Source: Lottia gigantea
Taxonomy: Eukaryota > Mollusca > Gastropoda > Lottiidae
Reading direction: 5' to 3'
Length of the DNA stretch: 64,000 nucleotides
Assembly: GCF_000327385.1 (NCBI RefSeq)
Contig: NW_008706746.1
Coordinates: forward strand, 6,822,081-6,886,080
The notes beneath the pieces were generated by a model. It was given only the letters and a program-made list of their open reading frames with translations. It was not told the DNA's origin and searched no databases. Positions within the stretch are counted from its first letter, which is position 1; each line of letters opens with the position of its first letter. Positions 48,501-59,964 of this stretch are shown here, piece after piece. Both the position numbers and the translations under genes were made by a program.

Positions 48501-50767
48501 CATACATTTCTAGTACCTCTGAGTTCTATTTATATATATTCAAGAAACAAATCAACTCCCCCAAAATGGCACATCTGTCTCTTTTATTAAGCATGGCCTT
48601 CAAACCACTTCATTTATATGGCTGGCCCATCAATGTTATTTTTGAAAATTAAAGTTTATCATCTGTTTTGTAGGGTATACCAGATATACCGGTGGCTGAT
48701 GAGCCTCCTCCGGCTGTGGGGGGAGCACCTCCGGCTGCCAGTGCCTCTGCCCCTGGTTCAGCTACTGGTACCCCAGCTAGTACAGCCACCCCAGCAGCTG
48801 CGACTGGAGCTCCTGCTACAACTGCCCCAGCTGCCACTGGTACCCCAGCAAGTACCGGCCCCACAGCTGGAGGAGCACCCTCTTTAGAACAGTTAGGAGG
48901 TAGGTCTTGATTTTATTTAATATTTTTTAAAGGAAAGAAAATTAATCCACAATGAGGATGACAGCTATCAGTTGTCAACAACAGGCAACAAGTGTAGACA
49001 TCTAAAACATGAAACTTAACATTTATTATGTTTCAATTGAAGAAATTCTGCCTTAAAATACTTTTTAAAAAAAAAGGCTGATTTTTGGGCTTAATTGGAA
49101 TAAATTTTTTATTTTGTATTTTACAGGTCAAGACTTAACTTTCCTGAGAACTCAACCCCAGTTTCACAGAATGAGACAAGTTATTCGAGAAAATCCACAG
49201 CTTTTACCTACTTTATTACAACAAATAGGACAGTCAAATCCCAATTTATTAAGGGTAGGTAACTCTTGTTATTTCCAGAATCCTTTCGAGATGGTGCTCG
49301 ATTGGTTACTTCTGAGGTTTTGCCTGTTCTAATTCTCCAAGAGATGTCACATTCAATTTTACTACTCTATTCCTTTCTGCCATTTTGAAACCTGTCTACT
49401 CCTACTTTTTTGGGGCACTTTTTTTGGGCATTCTGAAACCAGCTCCAAGTTGTTTTATTGTACTTCTCGTTGATTTCATAAATCCTGAAAGTGCCGAACT
49501 CACCTAAAACTGCTGAAAATTGACCTGATGGTTTTGTCTTCACTTCAAATCAGTTGATAATCATCATAATAAATGACAACTGTCTGTTTTGTGCTGAATC
49601 AGGTCATCTACATGTTTAGTTTTATTACAGATTTTATAATTATAACTGATTCTTTTTGTAGATAATTAGTGAAAATCAAGAAAGTTTTATAGAAATGTTA
49701 AATTCTGATTTACCAGAGGAAAGTGGAGAACAGCAGGCTGCAGGGGGAGGTAACCCATTGGCTGGTGGTGGGGGTGGTGGCACCCCTCAGGAAGGTGTTA
49801 TTCAGGTTACACCCCAAGAAAAAGAGGCAATCGACAGAGTAAGTGCTAAACATTTATAAATAAGGACTGCTATAATAATAATTAATATATATATATAGCG
49901 CTTAACTCCACATACAAGTGTGCTCATAGCATTATAGCTTTAGTGCTATAGATTTAGAAAATTTTTCTTCATTAGCCAGCCCACATAGTGCAGAAAAGTA
50001 GGACATTTCATTTTACAAATTTATATTTACACGACTGTAGATGGGTAGGTAGATAATCCGACAATTTAAGACAGGCATTGCAAAATAGAACAGTATGTTC
50101 ATTTCCTAATTGGTTTCAATAAGGGCCTGAATAGAAGAAAGTTTAAGTGATTGTATAGAGGTTTTCTAAAATGTTTCTGTGTATTGGGGACACTGATAGC
50201 ATCACTTTTACTACTGTAACTAAGTGATTTATTACGTCACTATCACAAAAGCCTTAAAGGGACAGATACGGACACACCATTCTTGTAGACCAATCATACT
50301 TTAGTCTCAGAAACAGGAATTTTTTAGCTAAGTCAATCAGTAATAGTAGCCACAGCTCACTGTCGAAATTCGACCCTTCAAATCCATGTTTGTCCAGAAT
50401 TATCCGCGTTTGAATGTTAAAATGACGACTCGTCATAAACCCTCCCAAAATGGCCCCTTAGTCCCTTTAAGATATTGTTAGCAGCTTTTGTGATAGTGAC
50501 TTCGCAAAAGGCCTAGTTTTAGTGGAATAGCAAGAACCACAGTTGGAATGATGTAAGTCTATGCTATTAGTGTCCGTGATGCATGCAAATGTTTTTACAT
50601 TGCCTTTATCTCATTATTTCTATAAACTGATTTTTTTTTTATTATTCCAGCTAACAGCTTTAGGTTTCCCAGAAGGTATGTGTATCCAAGCATATTTCGC
50701 CTGTGAAAAGAATGAAGATTTAGCTGCAAATTTCCTGCTCTCTCAAACTTTCGAAGAGGAAGGGTGA
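45525..50767 (+). CDS. RAD23: RAD23 ubiquitin-receptor / nucleotide excision repair protein
   Basis: Nine exons in phase: 45525-45590, 46200-46278, 46522-46601, 47171-47364, 47719-47923, 48674-48899, 49127-49254, 49662-49838, 50651-50767 (423 residues, near the human RAD23B length). The order is a ubiquitin-like domain (1-75, [18 protein letters not shown]... to VVMVTKPK), a Pro/Ala/Thr linker, UBA1 (~164-207, [30 protein letters not shown]), a second Pro/Ala/Thr/Gly linker, the XPC-binding domain (~285-330, [36 protein letters not shown]), a Gly-rich stretch, and UBA2 ([20 protein letters not shown], end SQTFEEEG). It delivers ubiquitinated proteins to the proteasome through the UBL domain and stabilises XPC in DNA repair. 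One RAD23 gene is present here; vertebrates have RAD23A and RAD23B. Long frames antisense to the Ala/Pro linkers are shadows. Confidence 0.96.
47972..48030. repeat. Dispersed ~80-bp repeat, copy 4
   Basis: ACTCTTAGTAGCAACATGTT then TCAGGTTCTATTTTAATGTT matches the core of copies 1 and 2. It lies about 50 bases downstream of a RAD23 splice donor (47924). Confidence 0.6.
48331..48586. mobile_element. MITE-like element with TAAAGGGACAG termini (A)
   Basis: The left end TAAAGGGACAGGTGTAACAT is mirrored by the right end, whose reverse complement begins TAAAAGAGACAGATGTGCCA. The 256-bp interior shares GCTCACCGTAAAAATTTGAA and TTTTCATACATTTCTAGTA with 29540-29720 and 50330-50400. It lies in the RAD23 intron 47924-48673. 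Confidence 0.72.
50236..50500. mobile_element. MITE-like element with nested inverted repeats (B)
   Basis: The inner termini CTTAAAGGGACAG (from 50253) and GTCCCTTTAAG (to 50471) are inverted repeats of the family seen at 48331. Outside them a further perfect 17-bp inverted repeat is present: GTCACTATCACAAAAGC at 50236-50252 and its reverse complement at 50484-50500. The interior shares CAATCATACTTTAGTCTCAG and AAACAGGAAT with 57260-57430 in reverse. It lies in the last RAD23 intron (49839-50650). Confidence 0.78.
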
Positions 50768-52362
50768 AAGTGTAAAATATTTGGTGAATTCGAGACTTTA
50801 TTGTGTATTAAAATAATATAAATATCAGTGACAGTGGAATTTGACAAATTTGTTAACAAGCTGCTAATTAAATAGGTCGTTAACAAGATTGCTAATGAGC
50901 TGGTATTAAATAAGAACTTTAATTTCCACGTTATTTTTGTGATGTTGAAGTAATATCGGTTTCGATACAAAACAAACATTGATTTATTTTTAACTCCCGT
51001 TGTTTCATGTTTATTTAGATTTTGAGGGAGGGGGGTCAGGTGTGAGAGGAGGGGTGGGAAATTGTCAAAATATGTGACCCTCCAACAAAAAATCAGTCAC
51101 TTGTTTCAATTGATAAAAACACGTATTATGGCATGCTGGAAATCTGAAAGAAATGTTACATTACAGTGAAAAAAAAGGGGCAAGAACATGACACCCCATC
51201 CTTATTTTCTTGTGACTTTGTCCATAGCAGGGCGATTACACAGCCGCTTGCAATAGTTTCAAATTTAATTTAATTTTTCAGAACTTATATTTAATTGAAG
51301 ACTTACTGCATACACAAAAAAAATGTAATCTCAAAAGTGGTAAGGGAAAATTGAATAATTTATTGCTTTTAAGAAATTCCTTGTCTTATGATGTTAGTAA
51401 ATTTTCACACTAGAAAAGTCCCTTTGTAGTTCTTATTACAGTTCAATTTTCAACTGTTTTGAATCTATTATCAGTAGTAGCTGTTTGAAGCCTTCACTGA
51501 ATTTCCTAGACTTGAGTCTAGTTTTGAAAAAAAAAAATGCCACAATCACATTGTAAATTTTTATACAGTAAATTTTGGTTATATGATATTTTGTGCAAGT
51601 TGTTAAGTTCTGGCTTTATTTTCCTTGTAGACACTAATATATAGTCATAATACTAAAATCTGTGGCTAGATTGTCAAGTCTCTCAACTTAATAGAGTTGG
51701 TCCATTGTCATATCTGAATAATTTACTGCTATCTGATTGGTTGTTATAACTTCAATAAAATTGACTAATTAGAGTTTATAAATGATGTATTTTAATTGGG
51801 TCCACCCCAGAGAAAAACAACCAGTCATGTGGGACAATAAATCGGGGTTCTAAATCCCTGTTATAAAAAGACGAATTTCAATATTTTTAATAAAATTGGA
51901 AATGTGTATCAATCTGTCAAAATAAATCGCTCAACAAGTCACTGAAAATATCAATTATTATAATTTGTTTCTCCAAAAAGGGCACTTTTTCCACTATAGC
52001 CACTAGAAGCCATTTCTTCTATTTTCTTCTACTGTATCGATAATCCTGCACCATACATCTTACCAGACACCGTACATTGTCTTTTCCCCCTTAAATCTTA
52101 AGGCCGCATTTGAGAAAAATGATCGATTACGGGGGACATTGATTGCAAATAATTGAAGCAACTATTGACGGATCAAAGAATGAGGACCGTCAATTCATTT
52201 CATTGAATCAATTAATTATATATGGGACCTTTAGAATTCTGTTCAGAATAAATGTTGGAATTACAGGCAGATCCTTGGAAGCACAGGCCAAGACATCACA
52301 ATTATTGAATCTATTCATAACATGATTTTTAAATGATATAATTTAATATATTACCATAGTAA
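50768..52362. other. Gap between the convergent RAD23 and DYNLT5-like genes
   Basis: Holds the two opposed 3' untranslated regions. AT-rich; AATAAA-type signals occur, for example near 51754, but cannot be assigned. The frame at 52143-52325 has no support. Nothing else recognised. Confidence 0.55.
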
Positions 52363-53223
52363 CTAATCTAAATAAACACCAAATACAGTTCCTACTGCAT
52401 GTAAATTAGGCTGACTGTATGTCGCACTAGAAAAATTATCATGTTCTTTGTCCCAGCAAAACCTTGACGCCATCGTTAAACTCTGATTAGCTTGTTCTGT
52501 AATCACAATGGAACAAATAATCTTATATCGTTTCATGTTCAACATTTTAACCTTTTCTTTAATAAGAGTACTAAGACTCAAACATGTCTTGGCCGAGGTA
52601 GTTGGGTCGTATTCCATATCGTGAAGCTCACTTTCTAAAACATCTTGAATAATCCTTTCGATTTTCTCTTCCTGAAATTTAACGCTTGGTTCAAGTTGAT
52701 AAGTATTTTCTAATTTTACTGATCGATGAGAATTCTCTTGCGAACTGGTGCTGTACCTGTCATGGTCACGACTGGACACTGATATCTTTCTGTCACGTTT
52801 AGTTATGGAGCTCACTCGAGGACGTAAAAAGGCCTGGTTAAGATTGGCATACGTTGAGATTTTCCTACTAGGTACCGGCTTAACCTCTGGTTCCTTTGTT
52901 TCTTTAACAGTATGAATAGTTCTGTCTAATTTTGGTCTGGTAGTAGAACTTGCCATCATTGCTGTTTTCACCTGCAGATAATAAACAAATCCTTTTCAAA
53001 TTGTTTTACAAAATTTTGACATCAAAACTAATTCAAGATGAACAAAAATTACACTAAATAACAACATAGCTGTACAACCAGACATAACTTAACTTATTGT
53101 CTGAGTTTGACGTCTGATCATATCTTTTAGAATGTCCACATTTATGACATTGTTTAATTGACAATTTGATATTGCTGAAAAAAAGTTAAAATTTCAAAAA
53201 AAAAATTAATCACTTACGTCCAT
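52363..53223 (-). CDS. Tctex1-domain dynein light chain family protein (DYNLT5/TCTEX1D1-like)
   Basis: The main exon 52971-52363 encodes a disordered basic N-terminal half (Ser/Arg-rich, e.g. RKISTYANLNQAFLRPRV, SSQENSHRS) and a C-terminal Tctex1 domain from about residue 100: QEEKIERIIQDVLESELHDM, EYDPTTSAKTCLSLSTLIKE, MKRYKIICSIVITE, FCWDKEHDNFSSATYSQPNL and the terminal VGTVFGVYLD. The family consists of homodimeric light chains that link cargo or axonemal structures to dynein. Reading upstream, the exon starts after an acceptor with GTG and no ATG in phase; a two-codon exon ATGGAC (53223-53218) followed by GTAAGT joins in phase to give MDVKTAMMASS, 204 residues. If that exon is not used, translation would start at 52959. 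Member assignment among the TCTEX1D group is uncertain. It is tail-to-tail with RAD23. Confidence 0.85.
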
Positions 53224-56200
53224 GTTGTTACTAGTAAACTACAAGAGTGACTTATTTTAGAAAAAAATATGTCTAATAGTGTTGTCTACTTATCTTACTA
53301 TTTGTTTGTATTGTTAAAGTTGGAGTCCCCTCAGTGTAACATTTGACCTGTGTAAGCTAGAAGTCAATCTTGTTGAAGTTTTGAGATAATTCTGACACTG
53401 ATAGTATCTTTATAATTTTGAACCCTATATTCCAATGTCAAAGATACAACTATGAAATGATGTGGAAGATTCCTTGTGATGATTTTAGCGTTCCAGTCAT
53501 CTGATAGGTCAATCACTAAAATTGTTTTTTATTATTATCCAATTAGATTTGAATTTTAACTTAAAATTTTGTCTGTGAAATTTCAAAGTTAGAGAGGACC
53601 ATGTCAGTTTGGACCTTATTCTGAACCATGTAAAATATGTGTTAGAAATGATGCCAGAATTGCATGGAAATATTACAAATAAAATTCTTATTTCCAATTT
53701 ATTATTTTATCACACAAAGCTCAATCTGACACTCACAGTAATATTTTGTAAGTTCATATTTCAATTAAGTCAAAAATGATTGACAAAGTGCAATTCTGCT
53801 AATATTGTTGTCATACAGTAAAGTAAGAAATGTCTAATTAACCCTAGTTGGAGGTATCCACCTTTACTATTACAAGTGAGCCCCTATGAAAACTAAACAC
53901 CAATACAATATAAAGTGAATTGAAGAATAGAGGGTTAAATTGTTTATTGACTCAAGAACTTCTAGTTCATTAAAAAATTACTTTAGTCTTTATATAACCC
54001 AGCTCAAATAGCTAGAGTAGGGAGTCCTACTGCAGAATATTCTTTTGATAGATTTCTCCCAACTGTTCAGAGAATATGTCCTAATCTTGATATTCATTAC
54101 AATAATACTTAAGTCTTTATATCTAGTTTTTATAACCCAGGTCCAATAGATGGTAGGGTAGTCCTACTGCAGAATATTCTCATTGTAGATTTCATTCACC
54201 TGTTCAATAAGTTTCAAGTCTTACATTGAGAGTTTACCAATTCCAGACAAGTCCTGATGACGATTTAATATCTGAAACAATTTGCTTGGTTAAATACCAA
54301 TTCCAGACTAGTCCTGACAAGTATTTGATATCTGAAACACATGCCGACTGCTTAAGATGAGCTGTAGTAAATTAAAATCAGGACTTTAGAGTGTACATAG
54401 TTTAAAAATTCAATGAATATTTCTATTGACAACATTTGACAAACTTTCAGAATCAAAAAACAAAATCAAATTGATGTATGAAGGTTTCTAAATAAAAGAG
54501 GGACAAGACTGTTTTTCACAGTATTCTAAAATTTTACGGCAAAGAATTTGACTATGTTATTTATGGTATAGGAGTATGTTCACCAATATAAACAGGGGGG
54601 TAATTCAAACCACTTGTTCCATGTAATACCATTATTTATGACTTTATAGTCCCTTTATATTTCAATTTATAACTTTTTTATTTGGATATATGACCTTACT
54701 GTTGACTATTAACCTATTTGAGCATAAAACTAGTTCATAATTCACCTAATAACTATATCATAATCAATAGCTAAAATCAATCAGTTTAATAGATCACTGA
54801 GCAATTCTCATACAGAGATTCTTTTTCAACTTTTGTGAACCTTTTTCATCTAAAGTTGACCCTTTTTTAGCAGAATTTCTCAACTTAAGTCAACTCTTTT
54901 TCAAATAAAGTCGTGAATGCCTTTCAAATATTTGCTTTAATGTTTTGAAATTGAACATGTAAAGAATGAATTTCTATGAAGATATATAACAGTTTTTGTT
55001 TGTATTTAATAGAGTCTATGATAAGAGAATTTCTATAAGTATTTATCTATGTAATGTAAACTAGTTAAAATCAGGTTGTTTTATTTGCCTGACAACCTGT
55101 AAACAAAGTCACAACTATTGAGGTGAATTTATCTCTATTCACAGAAGATTCTTCAGGCATTTTTTTCAAAAATAATCTTTGATGCTGTGATAAAGCTTAA
55201 AACAAGTTATAATACCACTTAAAGGGACATTCCGCTAATTTTTTTGCTCAAATTGGTGAAAATTATACACCAAAATCTAGAGAAATGTGCCCTTTAAGGT
55301 ATCTGAAAGTTTTCATAAACTTTTAAATTCCAAAAATACTTAAAAATATACGTAAGGCTTTTAAGTTTGTTATCCCTTTTTGGAAGCTATTAGAAAAATA
55401 CTATTCAGATTTAAGTAAAATAAATGCCTAATTGTAGAGAAATATAGTCTCCTACGCATTCTAAAGGTTTCAACTAAATATAACGAGCCATTATAAAGCC
55501 AAACACCAAAATTAGGCCAATCTGCTTAATTAACAAATATTACTCTCCATTTTTAATTAGTCCTTTTAAAACAAATTTAATTTGATCAAGAAGATACATA
55601 GATATAAATACCATATCTTAGAAATATTTTCAGGTATATTTTACGATGTTTTTTATAATGAAAGCTTTTTACAAAAGAGCGGAATACCCCTTTAAAGTGC
55701 AATTTACATAGCAAGCTTAAAATTTTTGTCTGATAGTTTAATAACAGAGTAAGAATTAAATGTTATACTGACAATAAACCAAGGTCTGGTGAGCTACAGT
55801 CTGTGCATCGTGTCCAAACCACACCCCCATTCGTCATACTTCTTGGGTTAATAAGACTATGTCATAACGCGTATTCCTGATACGATGCAGTCTGCGCATC
55901 TCTATATTTCCATTAGCTATTGTTTTGTCCATTGGACTGATGCAAATTTGTGTGGCGCTTATATCACAATAAATGCCATTGCCTCATCACCAAGACATTA
56001 GGCGTAGTAATTTAAATCAATAACGTCGTTATTTTTTGACATCATTGTATCTAATAGAAGGTCTCCAATGTAAACAATCATGTATGTAGTGCCAAATGTT
56101 GAAACATAAAGAAATAGGCCCTACTTAAATTCATACTAAAGTCTTTGTATCAAAATTATAATGTCTTGAAAACGTAAATGTAAGCAATAAACTGTTACCC

Positions 56201-56856
56201 TATTGCTTAATTACACTTGACTCAAGACTCATGCCACTATCCTTGTAAAATTTTACTCATTGTACACTACATGGGTTGTCTGTCTTCACGAGCCCATTCA
56301 TTGCATTAATACACCTTTAACTATCATTTCAAATTCCGAAATTTCAGAAAAATGATTATCTTACCTACAAATTTAATTGTGTTATGAAAGAAAACCTTCT
56401 GAATTTACCTTAGATTCCAACAGTGACAGTGTAAGATATTTAAACTGATAAAACAATTTTGAAAAATCTGATCAAAACAAAATGAAATATGACTTTAATA
56501 ATAAGAACTGATTGGTGAGTAACAAAGTTATTTATTAATAAACTGACTGGATGATAAGAAACTTTATTAATTAATTTATTATGTCCCTTGTCAACTCCAC
56601 GACCATGTTTACATTCTAATGTCAATTTATATTGTCAATAAACGATCTGATAGGGTCTATGTGTCTAACACACTGGTCAATGGACATCAATAGGGTTCTT
56701 GATATGCTAAAATTTGCCAGTCATGGAAAATGAAGTTGTACTGTTGATCTGCTGTATTATAGCCAGTCATGCCTGAGTAGAGCATGTACCATTGAAGTCA
56801 TATCAATAATAACTGAATGTGAGAAAACAGTAATAGAATAAAGATAACTCACCCTC
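53224..56856. other. Gap upstream of the DYNLT5-like gene
   Basis: Should contain the DYNLT5-like promoter and the RWDD3 3' untranslated region. A diverged duplication is visible at 53984-54070 and 54112-54205 (both with GTCCTACTGCAGAATATTCT), and ACCAATTCCAGAC...GTCCTGA repeats at 54237-54280 and 54296-54340. A MITE lies at 55217-55698. I see no additional gene. Confidence 0.5.
55217..55698. mobile_element. MITE-like element with ~20-bp terminal inverted repeats (C)
   Basis: The left terminus ACTTAAAGGGACATTCCGCT pairs with the right terminus, whose reverse complement reads ACTTTAAAGGGGTATTCCGC (one base offset, few mismatches). It is about 480 bp with an AT-rich non-coding interior. The TTAAAGGG start resembles elements A and B but the interior differs. 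Confidence 0.78.
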
Positions 56857-58927
56857 TCATGATTTCAGGCCGTATCCAGTTAAACATGTTATATAGTTAT
56901 TATAGATATCTCGTAAGCCCCCAGTAAATATTGATAATACATCTTCTTCTTTCTCACAGTTCATCACCTCAAAATTATTCATACTGAAAATATCAACATG
57001 ACATTATAACTAACAAGATAAAAGCATGGGTGACGCCAATATAGGCTCTGAAATGCTTGGGGGAATTTCAAAAGGGAGCTAAATAATTGATTAACTTTTC
57101 AATGTACAAACTGAAAGCTAAAATCAAGCACATTTCAGGAATTAAGATTCCAGTCTGTGACTTACTTTTTTTATATTGAAAATTTGGGTTTGTCAATGCT
57201 GCGTCATTTTAGACAGTTTTACAGAGGTAATGCTTACAAGGGATTTATAGGCTCTGCTCTGTTAAAGGGCAAAAAAACACATTTTGGGGCTGGATTATGT
57301 ATTTGAAAATGTAAATAGTCTTCGGATGGTCAGCTATGAAGATTATTAATGATAAGCTTGGCTGAACAATTCCTGTTTCTGAGACTAAAGTATGATTGAT
57401 CAAATGGATGGTGAACATGTCCCTTAAATTCTAGTACAATTACACAGGCATCTGTTTCTATCAATAGTCGACTCTCTCTATTATAATAGTTATATATTAT
57501 AATATAGAGTCGACTATTGATAGAAACAGGTGCCTGTGTACAATTGGTAGAAAAGACTTAAATTTACCTGATATTCTTTTTTTCCTCACATAAAACAGAC
57601 AACATCCTTTCTTTACAACTCTGACCTCGAGAATCAACATCAATATTGATAGTTCTATTACGATGGATGTACTCCTAAAAACATTGAAATCTTTATAACA
57701 TCAAGGGTATTCTTAACATAATACTTTCCGATTGACGATTAAATCTATTTAAACTTCTTGGATATTTAAATTAGGTTTGCTGATCTGTGACCAGCAAGTT
57801 CAGAGGATTTACCTCTAAAAAATCAAAAAGTCAGACTTGTTTGCTCTAAACTAATGGAATATCTCCTTGGGATATAGTAAAATATCATCAAGGGATAAAA
57901 ATGCTGACGCCACAGTGCTAGTGCTTCTGAGAGTTGGTCAGGTGTCAGCATTCAACACCTACCAATCAAAGAAGCAGTCAGCTTTTCTCATCAGCCGCTT
58001 TGTTCAGATCTAGTAGGGCTGTAAGTAATAATAATATATACCTTAATATCCTCAGAATCTCCAATTAAAACTATCAATATCAATCTATTATAGAAGATAA
58101 GACGACCATTTAAACTGAGTTCATTCGTCCATTTCTTTATTAGTTTCACATATTGTGTTTTGGCTCTCATATGATCTAGATGTAACACAGCTACTGTAGT
58201 CTGTGAATCAACATTTTCCTTTTCTTTGGGAATTCTGAAGAAATCAGGCGTCAAATTATTGAAATCTTCAGTTTCTTTGGAAATATCAGAACAATCAGAC
58301 GCCAAATTATTAAATTCCTCACTTATCAATGTCACGATTTCAACTACACAGGGCAAGCTCAGTGACTCTTTAATCAAATTTGAAACCTTGGCTTTCAGTG
58401 ATTTCACGTCACGGACAGAAACAGTACGACTGATCAGCGAGACTTCAGGAGGTCTACTAGGGTATTGGCTTGAAACCACAATGTTGACATCTAAAGCGAA
58501 GGTAGATAACATGTTGTGAGTCAGATGTAGAGATATATGATAACCATTACATGCATCTGTAATAAAATTAGATTATAAAAACAATGAATATCAAGCCTTA
58601 TTTTTTATTCTTTTATGTTAAAAATTTGTCACAGAGTGGTAAGAATTAGAATTCTACAAGGAACACACTTTATTAGTAATTTTAGATTCTTCCAAACATC
58701 CTTCATTACCATCAAAAATCAATTACATGTATGAGCCTTTTTGAAAGGCAAGACCCTGTTCCTATATGCCATTTACTTCTGATGGGGTTCAATTTCGCAA
58801 AAAAATGCCTTATGTCTTTCAAAACTAAGACTAGCAAGTCAAGACTACTGGTACCTGTAGTAATTTCTACTTCTCCTGGTTGACAGTAAATAGACTTTAT
58901 AACTTCTAGTTCTTCTTCAATCTCCAT
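56857..58927 (-). CDS. RWDD3: RWDD3 (RSUME) RWD-domain sumoylation enhancer
   Basis: Four exons in phase: 58927-58855, 58556-58042, 57674-57568, 56983-56857 (273 residues; human 267). The N-terminal RWD domain (1-~110) starts MEIEEELEVIKSIYCQPGEV and includes the YPSRPPEVSLIS element typical of RWD folds. The C-terminal half carries the signature VAVLHLDHMRAKTQYVKLIK, then LSLNGRLIFYNRLILIVLIG and IDVDSRGQSCKERMLSVLCE, closely matching what I recall of human RWDD3 (LLHLDHMRAKTKYVK; DVDSSGKKCKEKMISVL). Mammalian RWDD3 binds UBC9 and increases SUMO conjugation, including of IkB and HIF-1alpha. Between the two halves are two adjacent 17-codon repeats. Head-to-head with YTHDC1. Confidence 0.92.
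57260..57430. mobile_element. Fragmentary MITE-like copy, reverse orientation
   Basis: The right end TTCCTGTTTCTGAGACTAAA then GTATGATTGATCAAATGGA...ACATGTCCCTTAA is the reverse complement of the left half of element B; the left end GTTAAAGGGCAAAAAAAC resembles the terminal repeat. It lies in the RWDD3 intron 56984-57567. Confidence 0.55.
57434..57546. repeat. Near-perfect foldback, ~50-bp arms, beside an RWDD3 splice donor
   Basis: The left arm contains CTGTTTCTATCAATAGTCGA then CTCT; the right arm contains its complement AGAGTCGACTATTGATAGAA then ACAGG. The outer part (ACACAGGCA, TGCCTGTGT) also pairs. Arms of about 50 bases have only a handful of mismatches and a loop of a few AT bases near 57490-57496. 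On the minus strand the hairpin begins about 20 bases after the donor of exon 3 (57567). Confidence 0.9.
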
Positions 58928-59964
58928 TTTTCACTGCTCAAAGATTACTTCTTACTGATTGATTGGTTAATTCAATCACTATTTTTATCTGTAACATAGA
59001 GTTACTCTTTTCCTAATAAAAAGAGGGCTACAACCATATTTCACAAGATTACATATGCTAACAGCTTAGCCTCTGGAATCCCTTTTTTGAACAAAAATTA
59101 TCTTTATCTACACTAAAAATTAAATTTTTCAATTTTTTGCTACCAAAATGGACTGGATTTTAGATTTTAAAAATTTCTTTTCAATCAATGATCTTTCTGG
59201 ACCGGACCATTTTAAAATAAATCGCATGTAAGGCTTGAAATGAGCAGAGTTAATAGGCAAGAATAAAACAAAAAAGAATGGGGTGAATTACAGCCAAGGC
59301 TGGATTAGATAGTGTGTCAGTTGACACCCCTCAACTTTCTATTGAACTCCTTCACTTGCATCCTTTCTATCAACATCACTGCTGTGTATGCATGATTGGA
59401 AGAGCTCATTTGAAATAGGGGAGTTTTAGTTGCCTTTTCAGTACCACGACTGCCTTGCTTGCTCGATTGATTGATTACTAGGCCTAGTACACGTACAATA
59501 GCTTGAACAGGCAGGTTTCCAAAAATATAGATTCCCTCTTACAAATGTCTATCAGCACTCAAAATCAATGAGGCAGACCATACTTACTTTTCACAATAAG
59601 ATAGGAAAAAATATAAATTCTTGAATATTGACAATACCCAGCAGGAATTGCGTATATTTTGTGAAATGAATTAAAGAATACTTCTGGTTTACTTTCGTTT
59701 TGTTTATAATAGCGCAATCAACCAGTCCTTTTTGGTAGCACAAAATTAAATGATATCAATTTTCGTCTGGATAACCAGATAGATGTCGAGATTTGGCGTT
59801 AAAGAACGAGATCAACGCTCCACGACGTCGCCATTTTGATTTTCATTACGAGAAGAAGGGAATTCCGTTTGAAAATAATTATATTTCATGGTTTTTCTGT
59901 ACGTGAATGTAAATTTGGTTCTTGAAGGACGATGCAGAGACTTTAATGGTCCGAATGAAAAGCA
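58928..59964. promoter_or_regulatory. Divergent promoter region between RWDD3 and YTHDC1
   Basis: 1,037 bases separate the two opposed start codons. The stretch 59780-59880 is relatively GC-richer and contains CGs (GATCAACGCTCCACGACGTC), which would fit a promoter core near YTHDC1. No specific motif can be assigned. Confidence 0.45.
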
